In this document: positions 18,095 to 28,604 of the stretch, piece after piece
Position numbering within the stretch: position 1 is the stretch's first letter
Layout of the letters: each line of letters starts with the position of its first letter
Assembly (NCBI GenBank): GCA_026770025.1
Contig: JAMXDE010000024.1
Span: 310,001 to 374,000, forward strand
Direction of reading: 5' to 3'
Length of the DNA: 64,000 bases
Origin: Craspedostauros australis
Taxonomy: Eukaryota; Bacillariophyta; Bacillariophyceae; Mastogloiales; Achnanthaceae
Position numbers and translations under genes: made by a program
Notes under the pieces: model-generated
Databases searched by the model: none
What the model saw: the letters and a program-made list of their open reading frames with translations, nothing else
What the model was told of the DNA's origin: nothing

Positions 18095-21000
18095 ATGTCC
18101 AACGCAATCCCAATCAACGACCCCATCCTGGCGCACGTCCTCAGCGTTCTCGGATATGACGACTCATCCAATGAATGGCTTATCTTGCACAACGAAGAGA
18201 TCCAAACCATCATGGATTTCGCTTCGCTCCATCGCGAAGACATGCTCGATATGGACGTCACCATCCAGGTGCCTGATCCAGAATCCGACTACGTAGCCCA
18301 ACTGTCTAAGGTAGCAATCCGGAAATTCATAAATGCCATTGGCTGGTTCAGTGTTCAACCTAATCCCACTGCAGAGACATGGCGGGAACTCAACCAAGCT
18401 TCGTACATGGAGTATGTCGCCCGGGCGTTCACACCCTCGCCCGCATCCTCAGCTGCCATGCCCGATGGAACCACCAGCGCATTCCCCTTCGAACCAACGA
18501 AGACCGAACCAACGGAGAAGACTGGACGCGACCTCGCCGCAGATTTCAACCGTAGCATCAAGCGTAACATTAGCGACTACCCAAAGTTGTCTGATGACAA
18601 GTACTTCGCTACGTTCCATCGTCGTCTGCGTGCCACCGCTGCTGCTCATGGCATCTCCAATGTTCTCGATGTTGACTACACCCCATCCGATGAACAAGCC
18701 GAACTCTTCAAAGTGCAGTCCACCTTCATGTTCAACGTGTTTGTATCCAACCTGCAGACCACGAAGAGTAGGAAGTGTGTCACTCCATACGAATCGATCT
18801 GTGATGGACAAGCCGTCTACTGCAGGCTGGTCCGCGAGTACACCACCGGTGCCACCGCCGTCAACACCATCCGACGCATCCGAGACGAGATCATCAAGTT
18901 CAAGCTGGATAAACAGTGGCGCAAGACTCGTGAACAGTTTCTGGACCTGTGGCAACACAAGGTTCACGAACTTGAGGCTTTGCGTGATGATCCAATCGAT
19001 GACGCAACGAAGAAGGAGTGGTTGACCAACGCCATCGAGGCAGACAAGGCTCTGTACCAGTCTATCTTCCAGACTGACTACCTGCAGACCGCTATCCTGG
19101 CCTACTCACCTGGCAAGTCCGCAACCACCATGGAGTTCGATACCCTCGTTGAGCTCGTCCGTTCGTACGCTGTCCAACTCGATGGCCACGACGCCAACAA
19201 GCCAAAGCCGCCGCGCCAGGTCAACAACACCGACCAGCGCAAGCAACGCGGGAAGGATAAGGACGACGGACCCAATCTCTGGAAGCCCAACAAGGACTAC
19301 AGCAAGGAGACGCGAGAACGGCTGCCGCGAGAGGAGTTCCAGAAGCTGTCGGATAAGCAACGCAGCGACTTCCTCCAAGCCCGGCGAGCCAAGTCTGGAC
19401 GTGGTAAGAAGGACAAGCCTAGGCGTTCCGCCAACACCACCAACCGCAGTGGATCCACATCCAACCAGAACAACCAACAGGGCACTCAGACCAACGACAA
19501 TGGTAGTAACAATAACGAATCTAGTTCTACCGCTGGAACAGCCATCAACCGTATGCTTTCCAATGCCATGTCTAGCTCGTCCAGGAGCCCGCCGGCTACC
19601 CTCGTCGTTGATGGTCGCACCTACACCCTGTCTCACACGAACGTATCGTACAAGTTCAACAACACGAACGTAACTGTGCAAGGCGCATTGGTGGATGGAG
19701 GTGCCAACGGCGGTCTCGTTGGCGATGACATGCTGGTGATGGAGTCCACGTCCAACCGGGCCGATGTTTCTGGAATTGGTGACGCAGAGATCAAGGATCT
19801 GGCGCTGGTCACGGCCACCGCTGTCATCCAGACCATCTCAGGACCGGTGATCGGTTGGTTCCATCAGTACGCCAACTACGGGAAAGGGCGCACCATCCAT
19901 TCTGCCAACCAACTCGCGGCGTTTGGATTGGATGTCAACGAGAGACCCAAGAACCTCCCTGGCGGCCGGCAAACCATCGTCACACCAGACGGATTCATCA
20001 TCCCGCTCACCGTGCGTCAAGGCCTCGCATACATGGATATGCACAAGCCAACTCAGGCGGAGCTAGACGATCTGCCACACGTGTTCTTCACCTCCGACCA
20101 AGAATGGGACCCATCTGTCCTGGACGGGGAGGCTGATCTGGACAACATTCCTGCAACCGAACGCGGCGACGACGACGACATCGACATCACCATCTCCAAG
20201 TGCGTTCAGTACACTCAGTCCGCTGCAGCGCTTGGGGATGGGGAGAAGGCAATCAAGGCCGGGCCACGCAACATCGTGGGTAAAGCGCCCGACTTCCATG
20301 CGCTACGGGCGTACTTCGGGTGGATTCCAGCAGACCGCGTGCGTGACACTCTTGCATGTACTACCCAATGGTATCGCATGTCTGAGCGTTATCCCATGCG
20401 TAAACACTATAAGTCTAGATTCCCCGCAGCCAATGTCAACCGACTTCACGATGTTGTTTCCATGGACACGTTGTTCTCTGACACGCCTGCTCATCATGAT
20501 GGAGTCCCCGGACACGGTGGATGTACCATGGTACAGGTGTTTGTGGGATCCAACACGCGCCTCACAGCGGCGTACCCTCTGGCAAGCGAATCCCATGTTC
20601 CCCATGTTGTGCAAGACTTCATTCGGGAGCATGGTGCCATGGAGGTGTTGATGTCCGACAACGCCACGGCGCAGATCGGGGGCAAGATGAAGGACATCCT
20701 CCGGCAGTACTGCATCGCAGACCACCAGTCCGAACCACACCACCAACACCAGAATCCTGTCGAGCGACGCATCCAGGATATCAAGCGCACCACCAACGGC
20801 ATCATGGACCGAACTGGCACCCCTGCCAGGTTCTGGCTCATCTGCACCTTGTACGTCGTGGGACTGCTCAACCACCTGTCGCAGTCCACGGCTGGCCACA
20901 TCACACCCATCCAAGCCGCCACTGGCCAACGTCCCGACGTGAGCAAGTATCTCAACTTCCACTGGTGGGAGCCGGTGTACTACAAGGTTGGGAACGCTGC

Positions 21001-23554
21001 CTTCCCTGGCACCACGCAGGAACGACGTGGGCGCTGGGCTGGACCATGCGAGCACAAGGGTGACGAACTGACGTTCTGGGTACTTGATGATGCAACGCAA
21101 CGGCTGTTGCCACGCTCGAGCATCCGACGTGTGTCTGATGACGCGCGAAACCTTCGGGCAGACTACCCCCTGCCTGATTCTGGGGAGGATGGTAACGTAG
21201 GTGACGAAGCTAGCGCAACCGAAAATCCAGAAGATTTCGACAGTGACAGCACACCTAAAGCTAGACAACCCGTTGTGCATGCACTATCTGACCTGGTAGC
21301 CACATCACATGGAGAATCAGATCCAGGTGTAGTCAAAGTCCCCAAGTTCAGTCCTGATGAGCTGCTCGGGTTGACCTTCCTCCATCAACAGGATGGTCTC
21401 AAGTGGAGAGCTCGAGTGATCCGCAAGATCAAGGACGGTGACGCAGCCAACCATGACAACATCAAGATGCTGATCGCATACGGCGACGACGACACTGAAG
21501 AGCTCATCGCATACACGGATCTAGCTGACATCATCGAACAGCAACACGAGCAGGAGATCGGCGACGGGGAGATGTGCGTTTTCAAAGCCATCACCGGTCA
21601 TGAAGGTCCATTCCACTCCAGTCACAGCAAATACAACGGCTCCTCCTACAACGTAAAGGTACAATGGGAAGATGGCAGTGTGACCATGGAACCACTGGAT
21701 GTGATTGCCAAAGACGACCCTGTATCCTGTGCAAAGTACGCTGCAGACAACAACCTCCTCAGTCTGCCTGGCTGGAAGCGATTCCGTAAACTAGCAAAGA
21801 GAAAGAAGAAACTCAATCGTCTTATCAATGCTGGTAAACGCAAAACACGTGCACAAGGTCCTATCTTCAAGTTTGGTGTTCAGGTTCCACGGAACGGAAA
21901 GGAAGCACGCCAGCTTGACGAGAAGAACGGCAACTCCAAGTGGGTAGACGCTGAGAGAAAAGAAATGGCTCAGCTCCACGAGTATGGCACGTTCAAGGAT
22001 CTTGGAAAGAACACTCGGAAACCAGACGGATACAAGCAGATCAAGCTCCTCTGGGTGTACGACGTGAAGCACGACCTTCGGCACAAGGCAAGATGCGTAG
22101 CAGGAGGGCACTTAACGGATCCATGCAAGGATATGGCATATGCAGGAGTAGTCAATCTCAGATCATTCAGGATTGCACTGCTTGCAGCAGAACTCAACAA
22201 CCTCAAACCCATGGTGGGTGATATTGGTAATGCCTATCTAGAAGCCTACACAAAGGAGAAGATCTGTTTTGTAGCTGGTCCTGAGTTCCAAGAGTTTGCT
22301 GGTCACATGATGATCATTGTGAAAGCGCTCTACGGACTACGCACGTCTGGTGCACGATTCCACGAGTCTCTGGCCGACACACTCCGCGACATGAAGTTCT
22401 TTCAGTGCAAAGCTGACCCGGATGTGTGGATGAGGGATGCTGGTAGATGCTGGGAATACATCTGTGTGTACGTAGATGATCTGATGGCCGTCATGGAAGA
22501 CCCACAGTCATTCTTCGACACGCTCATCAACAAGTACAAGTACAAGTTGAAAGGTGTAGGACCAATCAAGTATCACCTCGGCGCAGACTTCGACCGAGAC
22601 AAAGACGGAACCCTGACTATGAGCCCGCAATCTTACATCAAACGGATGCTGGCGAATTACGAACAGGTGCATGGGGAGCTTCCACGGACCTACACCAGTC
22701 CCATGGAACACAACGACGCCCCCGAGCTAGACACATCACATGAACTAAACCCTGTAGAGACCAGACAGTTTCAATCACTCATCGGCGCCCTTCAATGGTG
22801 CATCACATTGGGACGGTTTGATATTGCTGCAGCTGTGATGACTTTGTCTAGATTCAGAGCTCAACCCAGGATTGGTCACATGGACCGCGCTAAACGTGTG
22901 TATGGATACCTCCGAAAGCGTTCTGATGCTGCCATCAGGTTCAGAACGGGAATTCCAGATCACGAGCGCTTCTTCAAGGTTCCTGACCATGAATGGATGT
23001 ACTCTGTATATGGTGACGCCGGAGAGGAGACCGCAGACGACGATCCAACACCCAAGGGCAAGGCAGTTCGAATGACGACGTTTGTAGATGCCAACCTCAT
23101 GCACTGCAAAGTGACAGGCAAATCTGCAACTGGTGTTCTCCATCTGCTCAACCAGACACCCATCGAATGGTTCAGCAAACGCCAGACCACTGTCGAGACT
23201 GCAACCTATGGATCGGAATTCGTCGCGGCAAGACAGGCAACAGAGCAAGTGATTGCGATGCGCCTCACTCTTCGTGCAATGGGGATTCCACTGGACGGAC
23301 CCGCCTGGATGTTCGGAGACAACCAGAGCGTGATCACTTCCTCCACAATTCCCAACAGTGTGTTGTCCAAACGACACAATGCATTGGCGTACCACCGCGT
23401 GCGTGCCGCAGTAGCTGCGAAGATCCTGCATTTCTGCAAGATAGACGGAACGGAAAACGTAGCCGACGTCATGACCAAGTTCCTTCCATGGGCGAAGTAC
23501 TGGCCGTTAGTGAGGCCGCTTCTGTTCTGGAAAGGAGAGACTCTGGGTGGATGA
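18095..23554 (+). CDS. Element B gag-pol polyprotein, intact, 1819 aa (Ty1/copia)
   Basis: Order of domains as in A1: gag without CCHC knuckle (basic, Asn-rich stretch at about 365-470); protease with D-G-G at D534 where D-S/T-G is usual; conserved LPGGRQTI block; integrase D791, D855, E890 (34-residue spacing, no HHCC motif); two SH3/chromo-like segments (about 1085-1150 and 1180-1235, the second with VQWEDGS and DDPVSCA); RT YVDD at 1459-1462; RNase H from D1665 with ATYGSEF, GDNQSV and NVADVMTK. It is clearly homologous to A1 over its whole length but strongly diverged, so it is a separate family of the same lineage. The start at 18095 is only the second ATG of the leader. Confidence 0.95.
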   Translation: MSNAIPINDPILAHVLSVLGYDDSSNEWLILHNEEIQTIMDFASLHREDMLDMDVTIQVPDPESDYVAQLSKVAIRKFINAIGWFSVQPNPTAETWRELNQASYMEYVARAFTPSPASSAAMPDGTTSAFPFEPTKTEPTEKTGRDLAADFNRSIKRNISDYPKLSDDKYFATFHRRLRATAAAHGISNVLDVDYTPSDEQAELFKVQSTFMFNVFVSNLQTTKSRKCVTPYESICDGQAVYCRLVREYTTGATAVNTIRRIRDEIIKFKLDKQWRKTREQFLDLWQHKVHELEALRDDPIDDATKKEWLTNAIEADKALYQSIFQTDYLQTAILAYSPGKSATTMEFDTLVELVRSYAVQLDGHDANKPKPPRQVNNTDQRKQRGKDKDDGPNLWKPNKDYSKETRERLPREEFQKLSDKQRSDFLQARRAKSGRGKKDKPRRSANTTNRSGSTSNQNNQQGTQTNDNGSNNNESSSTAGTAINRMLSNAMSSSSRSPPATLVVDGRTYTLSHTNVSYKFNNTNVTVQGALVDGGANGGLVGDDMLVMESTSNRADVSGIGDAEIKDLALVTATAVIQTISGPVIGWFHQYANYGKGRTIHSANQLAAFGLDVNERPKNLPGGRQTIVTPDGFIIPLTVRQGLAYMDMHKPTQAELDDLPHVFFTSDQEWDPSVLDGEADLDNIPATERGDDDDIDITISKCVQYTQSAAALGDGEKAIKAGPRNIVGKAPDFHALRAYFGWIPADRVRDTLACTTQWYRMSERYPMRKHYKSRFPAANVNRLHDVVSMDTLFSDTPAHHDGVPGHGGCTMVQVFVGSNTRLTAAYPLASESHVPHVVQDFIREHGAMEVLMSDNATAQIGGKMKDILRQYCIADHQSEPHHQHQNPVERRIQDIKRTTNGIMDRTGTPARFWLICTLYVVGLLNHLSQSTAGHITPIQAATGQRPDVSKYLNFHWWEPVYYKVGNAAFPGTTQERRGRWAGPCEHKGDELTFWVLDDATQRLLPRSSIRRVSDDARNLRADYPLPDSGEDGNVGDEASATENPEDFDSDSTPKARQPVVHALSDLVATSHGESDPGVVKVPKFSPDELLGLTFLHQQDGLKWRARVIRKIKDGDAANHDNIKMLIAYGDDDTEELIAYTDLADIIEQQHEQEIGDGEMCVFKAITGHEGPFHSSHSKYNGSSYNVKVQWEDGSVTMEPLDVIAKDDPVSCAKYAADNNLLSLPGWKRFRKLAKRKKKLNRLINAGKRKTRAQGPIFKFGVQVPRNGKEARQLDEKNGNSKWVDAERKEMAQLHEYGTFKDLGKNTRKPDGYKQIKLLWVYDVKHDLRHKARCVAGGHLTDPCKDMAYAGVVNLRSFRIALLAAELNNLKPMVGDIGNAYLEAYTKEKICFVAGPEFQEFAGHMMIIVKALYGLRTSGARFHESLADTLRDMKFFQCKADPDVWMRDAGRCWEYICVYVDDLMAVMEDPQSFFDTLINKYKYKLKGVGPIKYHLGADFDRDKDGTLTMSPQSYIKRMLANYEQVHGELPRTYTSPMEHNDAPELDTSHELNPVETRQFQSLIGALQWCITLGRFDIAAAVMTLSRFRAQPRIGHMDRAKRVYGYLRKRSDAAIRFRTGIPDHERFFKVPDHEWMYSVYGDAGEETADDDPTPKGKAVRMTTFVDANLMHCKVTGKSATGVLHLLNQTPIEWFSKRQTTVETATYGSEFVAARQATEQVIAMRLTLRAMGIPLDGPAWMFGDNQSVITSSTIPNSVLSKRHNALAYHRVRAAVAAKILHFCKIDGTENVADVMTKFLPWAKYWPLVRPLLFWKGETLGG

Positions 23555-23578
23555 ACAAGACTCCCGACTATAGGGGAG

Positions 23579-24291
23579 TATCAACATCTAGATCGAAATT
23601 AGGTACCCATCTCCCATGACTGAAACGTGATTCACTATTTTTTGATTCGACTCGATTTGAGAGTATAGTCGAGTGAGTCTTGATACACGATTGATATTCG
23701 GTCACTACGGTCATCGAACATGACGTAGGCACTGACATCATCGTATGACGTCAGAGGATCGGTCATTGTGATCCTCGGAATCGAGATTATGTTTTAGTCA
23801 TGGTACGCTGACCTGTCTAGCCATGCCGAGTGCATCATCGAGCACGTGGCAACAATACTTAGGATCCAGAACAACATCGTCAGGGATGATGCAAGCTCCC
23901 CGCCGACGTAGACGGATCAACCCTTATGTAATCAAACAGAGATCAAGGCAGACAGGATCAGACAGAGATGAAGAAAGACCCAAAGGCGAGAATAACACGA
24001 AATATCGTGTAGACCGACATGCCATCTTGGGCAATGTTTTAGAAAAGACTGCGAGAGAAACCACGAGGTAATCGAGCAGCGCGTTAGCAACCGTGCAATA
24101 GGCACCATCTTTAGAAATAGGAGATCATCATCTCATAATCCACACTCAATCATCAATTGACACACCAATAACTTAGCAACCAAATACACCAAACATCTCC
24201 AACTTCACCTATTGGATTGATCACCCAGGCGGCGTCGTAAGTGCAGTGTTTGGTGCTCCCCTCTTGTCCTGTGTGTAATTGCTGATTATCA
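23579..24291 (+). repeat. LTR B, 3' copy
   Basis: 713 bp, no difference from the 5' copy noticed by eye. Preceded by TAGGGGAG and followed by the CAGAC duplication and the resumed A2 reading frame. Confidence 0.95.
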
Positions 24292-26555
24292 CAGACCCTG
24301 AAACAGTGGGGAATGCCAAGGTCCACATCCCGAAGTTCTCTCCCGAGGATCTCGTTGGGATGACCTTCATCCACGAGAAGGATGGCCAGCAAGTCAAAGC
24401 GGAGGTGGTGCAAAAGGTCAATGACCTTGACGCAGCCAACCACCAACGTATCAAGATGCTACTCGCACTGGCCGATGGGGAGACGCATGACCTCATCTCC
24501 TACGTTGAGCTCGCCGACATCATCGAACGGCAACAGGAGCACAACGACGACCCCGACGCCAAGTGGGAGTTCGACTCCATCATCGGACACGAGGGTCCTC
24601 TCCCATCTTCCTCTCCCTCCTACAAGGGATCCAGCTTCAACGTCATCGTGAAATGGGGAGACGGCTCCACCTCCACCGAACCACTCTCCATCATGATTCA
24701 GGATGATCCTGTCTCTTGCGCTGCCTACGGCCGCCGCCACGAGCTTCTCGACGAGCCTGGCTGGAAGCGCCTCAAGCGCCTCGCCATCCGCACCCATCGT
24801 CTCGAGCGCCAGGTCCACAAATCGAAGACCTTCAACCACGCTCCCACCTTCCAGTTCGGTGTCCAAGTCCCTCGCAACCACAAAGAAGCGCTGCGACTCG
24901 ACGATAAGAACGGCAACACTCTCTGGGCCGATGCCGAGAAGAAGGAGATGGACCAACTCTTCGGGTACCACACCTTCAAGTCTCTCGGCAAAGGCGCCCC
25001 TGTCCCTTCCGGCTTCCAGAAGATCCGCCTCCAATGGGTCTATGCTGTGAAGCATGACCTCCGTCACAAGGCGCGCTGCGTCGCTGGTGGTCACCTCACC
25101 GACCCCTGCAAGGATGCATCCTACGCAGGTGTGGTCAGTCTTCGCTCTCTCCGCCTCTCCCTCCTCGCCGGCGAACTCAACGGCATTCCAACATGGGTTG
25201 GAGACATCGGCAATGCGTATCTTGAGGCCTTCACTCAAGAACGCATCTGCTTCATCGCTGGTGACGAATTCGGTGACTTCGCTGGTCATACCATGCAGAT
25301 AGTCAAGGCACTCTACGGCCTGCGCACATCGGGCGCCCGATTCCATGAGGCTCTCGCCGACACCCTTCGCGACATGGGTTTCCTCCAATGCCGCTCCGAT
25401 CCCGACGTCTGGATGCGTGACGCCAACTCCCATTGGGAGTACGTCTGCGTCTACGTCGATGACCTCACCGCGACGATGGCCGATCCCAAGGCTTTCTTCG
25501 ACATCCTCTCTTCGAAGTACGGGTACCAGCTCAAGGGAGTTGGTCCTATCAAGTACCATCTCGGTGCTGACTTCGGCCGTGATCCCGACGGCACTCTCAA
25601 GCTCTCCCCGCAATCCTACATCAAGCGGATGATGGAGAACTACGAACGCATGTTCGGCGAGCTTCCCCGCAAGATCAGCTGCCCTCTCGACAAGGCCGAC
25701 AGTCCGGAGCTCGACACCTCTTCCGAACTTAGCGAAACCGACAAACGCAAGTTCATGTCACTCATCGGCGCACTCCAGTGGTGTATCTCCCTCGGACGGT
25801 TTGACATCTCTGTCGCCGTCATGACGCTGGCACGCTTCCGCTCAGCTCCTCGCCAAGGTCATCTGGATCGCGCAAAGCGCATCTACGGATATCTTCGCAA
25901 GCATCCTGATGCTGCCATCCGCTTCCGCACCTGCGTCCCCCGCTTCGATCTTCACTACGAGGTTCCCAACCATGACTGGATCTACTCCGTCTACGGGAAG
26001 ACCTCCGAGGAGATTCCGGACGACATCCCCGAGCCGAAAGGCAAGCCAGTCCGAACCACCACGTTCGTCGACGCCAACCTTCTTCACTGCCAAGTCACTG
26101 GCAGATCTGCTACCGGTGCTCTCCATCTGGTCAACCAGACCCCCATCGAATGGTTCTCCAAGCGTCAAGGCACGGTTGAGACCGCCACCTACGGGTCCGA
26201 GTTCGTTGCTGCCCGTCAAGCTACGGAGCAGATCATCTCCCTCCGTCTTGCCCTTCGTGAAATGGGCATTCCGATCGACGGCCCCAGCTGGATGCTGGGT
26301 GACAATCAGTCCGTCATCACCTCCTCCACGGTCCCCAAGAGCATGCTCTCCAAGCGCCACAACGCACTGGCCTACCATCGCGTCCGGTCCGCTGTCGCCG
26401 CTGGCATCCTCTACTTCATCAAGATCCCCGGCACGCAGAACGTCGCCGACGTGATGACGAAGTTCCTTCCATGGGCTGTCTTCTGGCCCCTCGTGAAGCC
26501 CATCCTCTTCTGGAAAGGGCACACCGAGTCCTCTTCCCCGACCTACAAGACCTGA
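24292..26555 (+). pseudogene. Element A2 gag-pol, 3' part (SH3-like segments, RT, RNase H)
   Basis: The frame resumes at the duplicated CAGAC and runs open to the normal stop at 26555. It includes the YVDD motif of RT and the complete RNase H. It differs from A1 at clustered positions, for example near 24770-24830 and 25990-26130. It lacks its own start, so expression would need a chance upstream ATG, such as one in the last bases of LTR B. A2 as a whole is inactivated by insertion, not by point mutation. Confidence 0.9.
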
Positions 26556-26579
26556 ATGTCCGGGACACGCTTTGGGGAG

Positions 26580-27209
26580 TATTAGCGCACGCTAAATCTC
26601 TAACAATAGCGACACCCGTCGACCAATCAGAAATCTCCACTTTTCTCACCTTTTCCGTTCCGAACGGAAATTTTGGTCGAAAATCCGTTGTGTCAGATTT
26701 GTGTCGCATTTCGCGTCGCAAGAATCGTTTTCCCTCAATCACAGATCCAAAAATGTCGCGGAAATTGATTTCTTGCCAAGATGAGCCAATCTGCCCAATC
26801 AGGACAGACTTGGATCTTGGGTGTGACACGTGCGAATCTTGCCATGACCTTCTCAAGTGAATACGATCAATCGTGTGATCGTACTACTAGCAACATCGTG
26901 AGAAGACGTAATTCGCAACACGGGCTATCGCGGTGTTTTGTTCATTGACTTTTGCACCTCATCTTCACGCAGTAACACGCACATTTGCCGTGTTGTCTCC
27001 GTGTTAATTTCACTTGCAATTTGCATGAGACCTGTCATGTCTCTCTCATGCTCACAGTTCCAAGAAGACAATCTTGTGAGCTCGACAGCATTCCAACTAC
27101 CATACGAATAACTCAGTAAACAAACACTCTCCTCACCAACAACAACGACTTGATCACTCTACGTTCTCGGTGCGGTATCTTCAAACCCATCTACGATTAC
27201 GTTCTAACA
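26580..27209 (+). repeat. LTR A, copy 3 (3' end of the cluster)
   Basis: 630 bp, apparently identical to copies 1 and 2. Followed by ATGTG (27210-27214), matching the duplication at 4996-5000. Confidence 0.95.
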
Positions 27210-27214
27210 ATGTG

Positions 27215-27841
27215 GCAGCATGCGTGAAGCTGGCCCTTGCTTCGGCGCGGCCTTGTCCTTGGACAAGCAATTCCACATGCGTCGAGGCATGTATTAGATA
27301 AGTCTGTAGTTGTTGTTGTATCACATAGATTATAGTTTTTAACTATGCACCATAGGCGCTTTTGTGCCGCTTTGTTGATTCTGCATGAGTCATATAGCAG
27401 GAACGGATGATGCTGGGTAGGTTGCTGTCCTTGTGGTGTATTCGATTGTGTGAATTGGATGGTGGAGGTGAAGTGAGAGCATGCACGGTACGATAAGCGT
27501 CACTGGACGTCAACGGAAGGAGACGGGGCGGCACCCACGCGGTCAGCTGCGGGGCTCCAGCTTGTGGGCTGGGAGACGAGGCAATGCATCCACACTATTT
27601 GAGCTGGGGGAACAGTGGCTGCGATGTGGGACATGGCATGTAGCAGCGTGAGCAGCCATTCTGCTTGTCGTGGTTCCGACGTTGGGACCTGCTGGGCGAG
27701 CTGGCGAAGGTGGGTGGGGACGGACTGTGGTGGCAGCTCTTGGGGAGGCTTGGCAGTAGAATCGCATGCGCTGGGACATCGCATCGCGCTCTCCTTCTCC
27801 GTGAAGCACGTGGTTCCGACTAGGCTGCTGTTGCATCATCA
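27215..27841. other. Single-copy stretch between the A/B cluster and element C
   Basis: Sequence not recognisably from a retroelement. A minus-strand frame at 27500-27784 (94 codons, with a helical, Gln/Leu-rich middle) could be an exon remnant, but I could not link it to a family or to flanking exons, so it is not called as a gene. A CATCATCATGTGCC end leads to the target duplication of element C. Confidence 0.4.
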
Positions 27842-27847
27842 TGTGCC

Positions 27848-28529
27848 TGTTGGAAATCCGGGGTTAGTGTTAGTAAGACCTAATTCGTTGTTAGACCGTA
27901 CTATTCAGAACTGTGAGCTCATTCTCTTCAGCTCCTTTGCCTTTCGTTTCTCACATAGCATCTCCTGCAGCAGCATCGTGTTATACTGTTGCATTCATGC
28001 ATCTCATCATCATGAATCGTCGCTTGCATACATGAGATCGCATCCGCAGGCATCCCTTGTCATACCCATCGTCGTGCATATCCGTAGGCATTCTTTCCAT
28101 GCACCTTGTCGTGCATATCCTTATTCTACATTCCCTGCGGTACGATTCCACAGTCTTGCGTTTCGCTCTTGATCTCCTGACACCGAACTTTACGATTGGT
28201 GTCATGATTGGTGTCATGGATGATGCCCTTTCTGAGTTGTTCTAGTCCGTGCCTGACACGTGCCATGATCTCCAGATGGGGTGATCATCAATGTGTCGGT
28301 CATCATCTTCCTTCACAAGATTTAGATATCGTGGCCTTTTCTTGATTCATGGAGGACAGGCTTGTTTGCTTGGTAAGACTGAGGTCATTCCCGTGTGATT
28401 CGTGTCGTGGGTGGAATGGATAATATTCAATGGTGTGACGAATAATATCCAAAGGTGTGACGAATAATGTTGGGAGTTGCGGCAATCATGGGTATCTTTC
28501 CGACAGGGTCGTACCCTCGATTCCTGACA
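27848..28529 (-). repeat. LTR C, 3' copy
   Basis: 682 bp. Contains internal direct repeats, including two copies of GATTGGTGTCAT (about 28194-28218) and two of GGTGTGACGAATAAT (about 28433-28469), possible enhancer-type modules. Confidence 0.93.
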
Positions 28530-28604
28530 CCCTTCCATTGTCGCATCGACAACACATCACTCACTCTCTCACATTTTTCATAATTTCGCGTCCTCTCCTC
28601 TCCG

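Larger units (their letters stand above)
15832..24291 (+). mobile_element. Complete Ty1/copia element B inserted in A2
   Basis: 8460 bp with two 713-bp LTRs (15832-16544, 23579-24291) that look identical. It is flanked by the 5-bp duplication CAGAC at 15827-15831 and 24292-24296. It carries the same primer site as A, a 1.55-kb leader, one intact gag-pol ORF, and a TAGGGGAG polypurine tract (23571-23578). It interrupts the A2 ORF between the integrase C-terminus and the first SH3-like segment. It must be younger than A2. Confidence 0.96.
5001..27209 (+). mobile_element. Compound Ty1/copia cluster: LTR-A1-LTR-A2(B)-LTR
   Basis: Three 630-bp LTRs (5001-5630, 11558-12187, 26580-27209) in the same orientation enclose two internal regions. 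Only the outermost ends carry the 5-bp target duplication, ATGTG at 4996-5000 and at 27210-27214, so this is a single insertion site that now holds two tandem copies sharing a middle LTR. The second internal region is interrupted by element B (15832-24291). Without B the cluster would be 13.7 kb. The LTRs look identical by eye, which suggests recent activity. Confidence 0.93.

Noticed and set aside
27500-27784. 94-codon minus-strand ORF
   Set aside because: Partly plausible helical composition but no family, start context or flanking exons; left as a note in the spacer entry.
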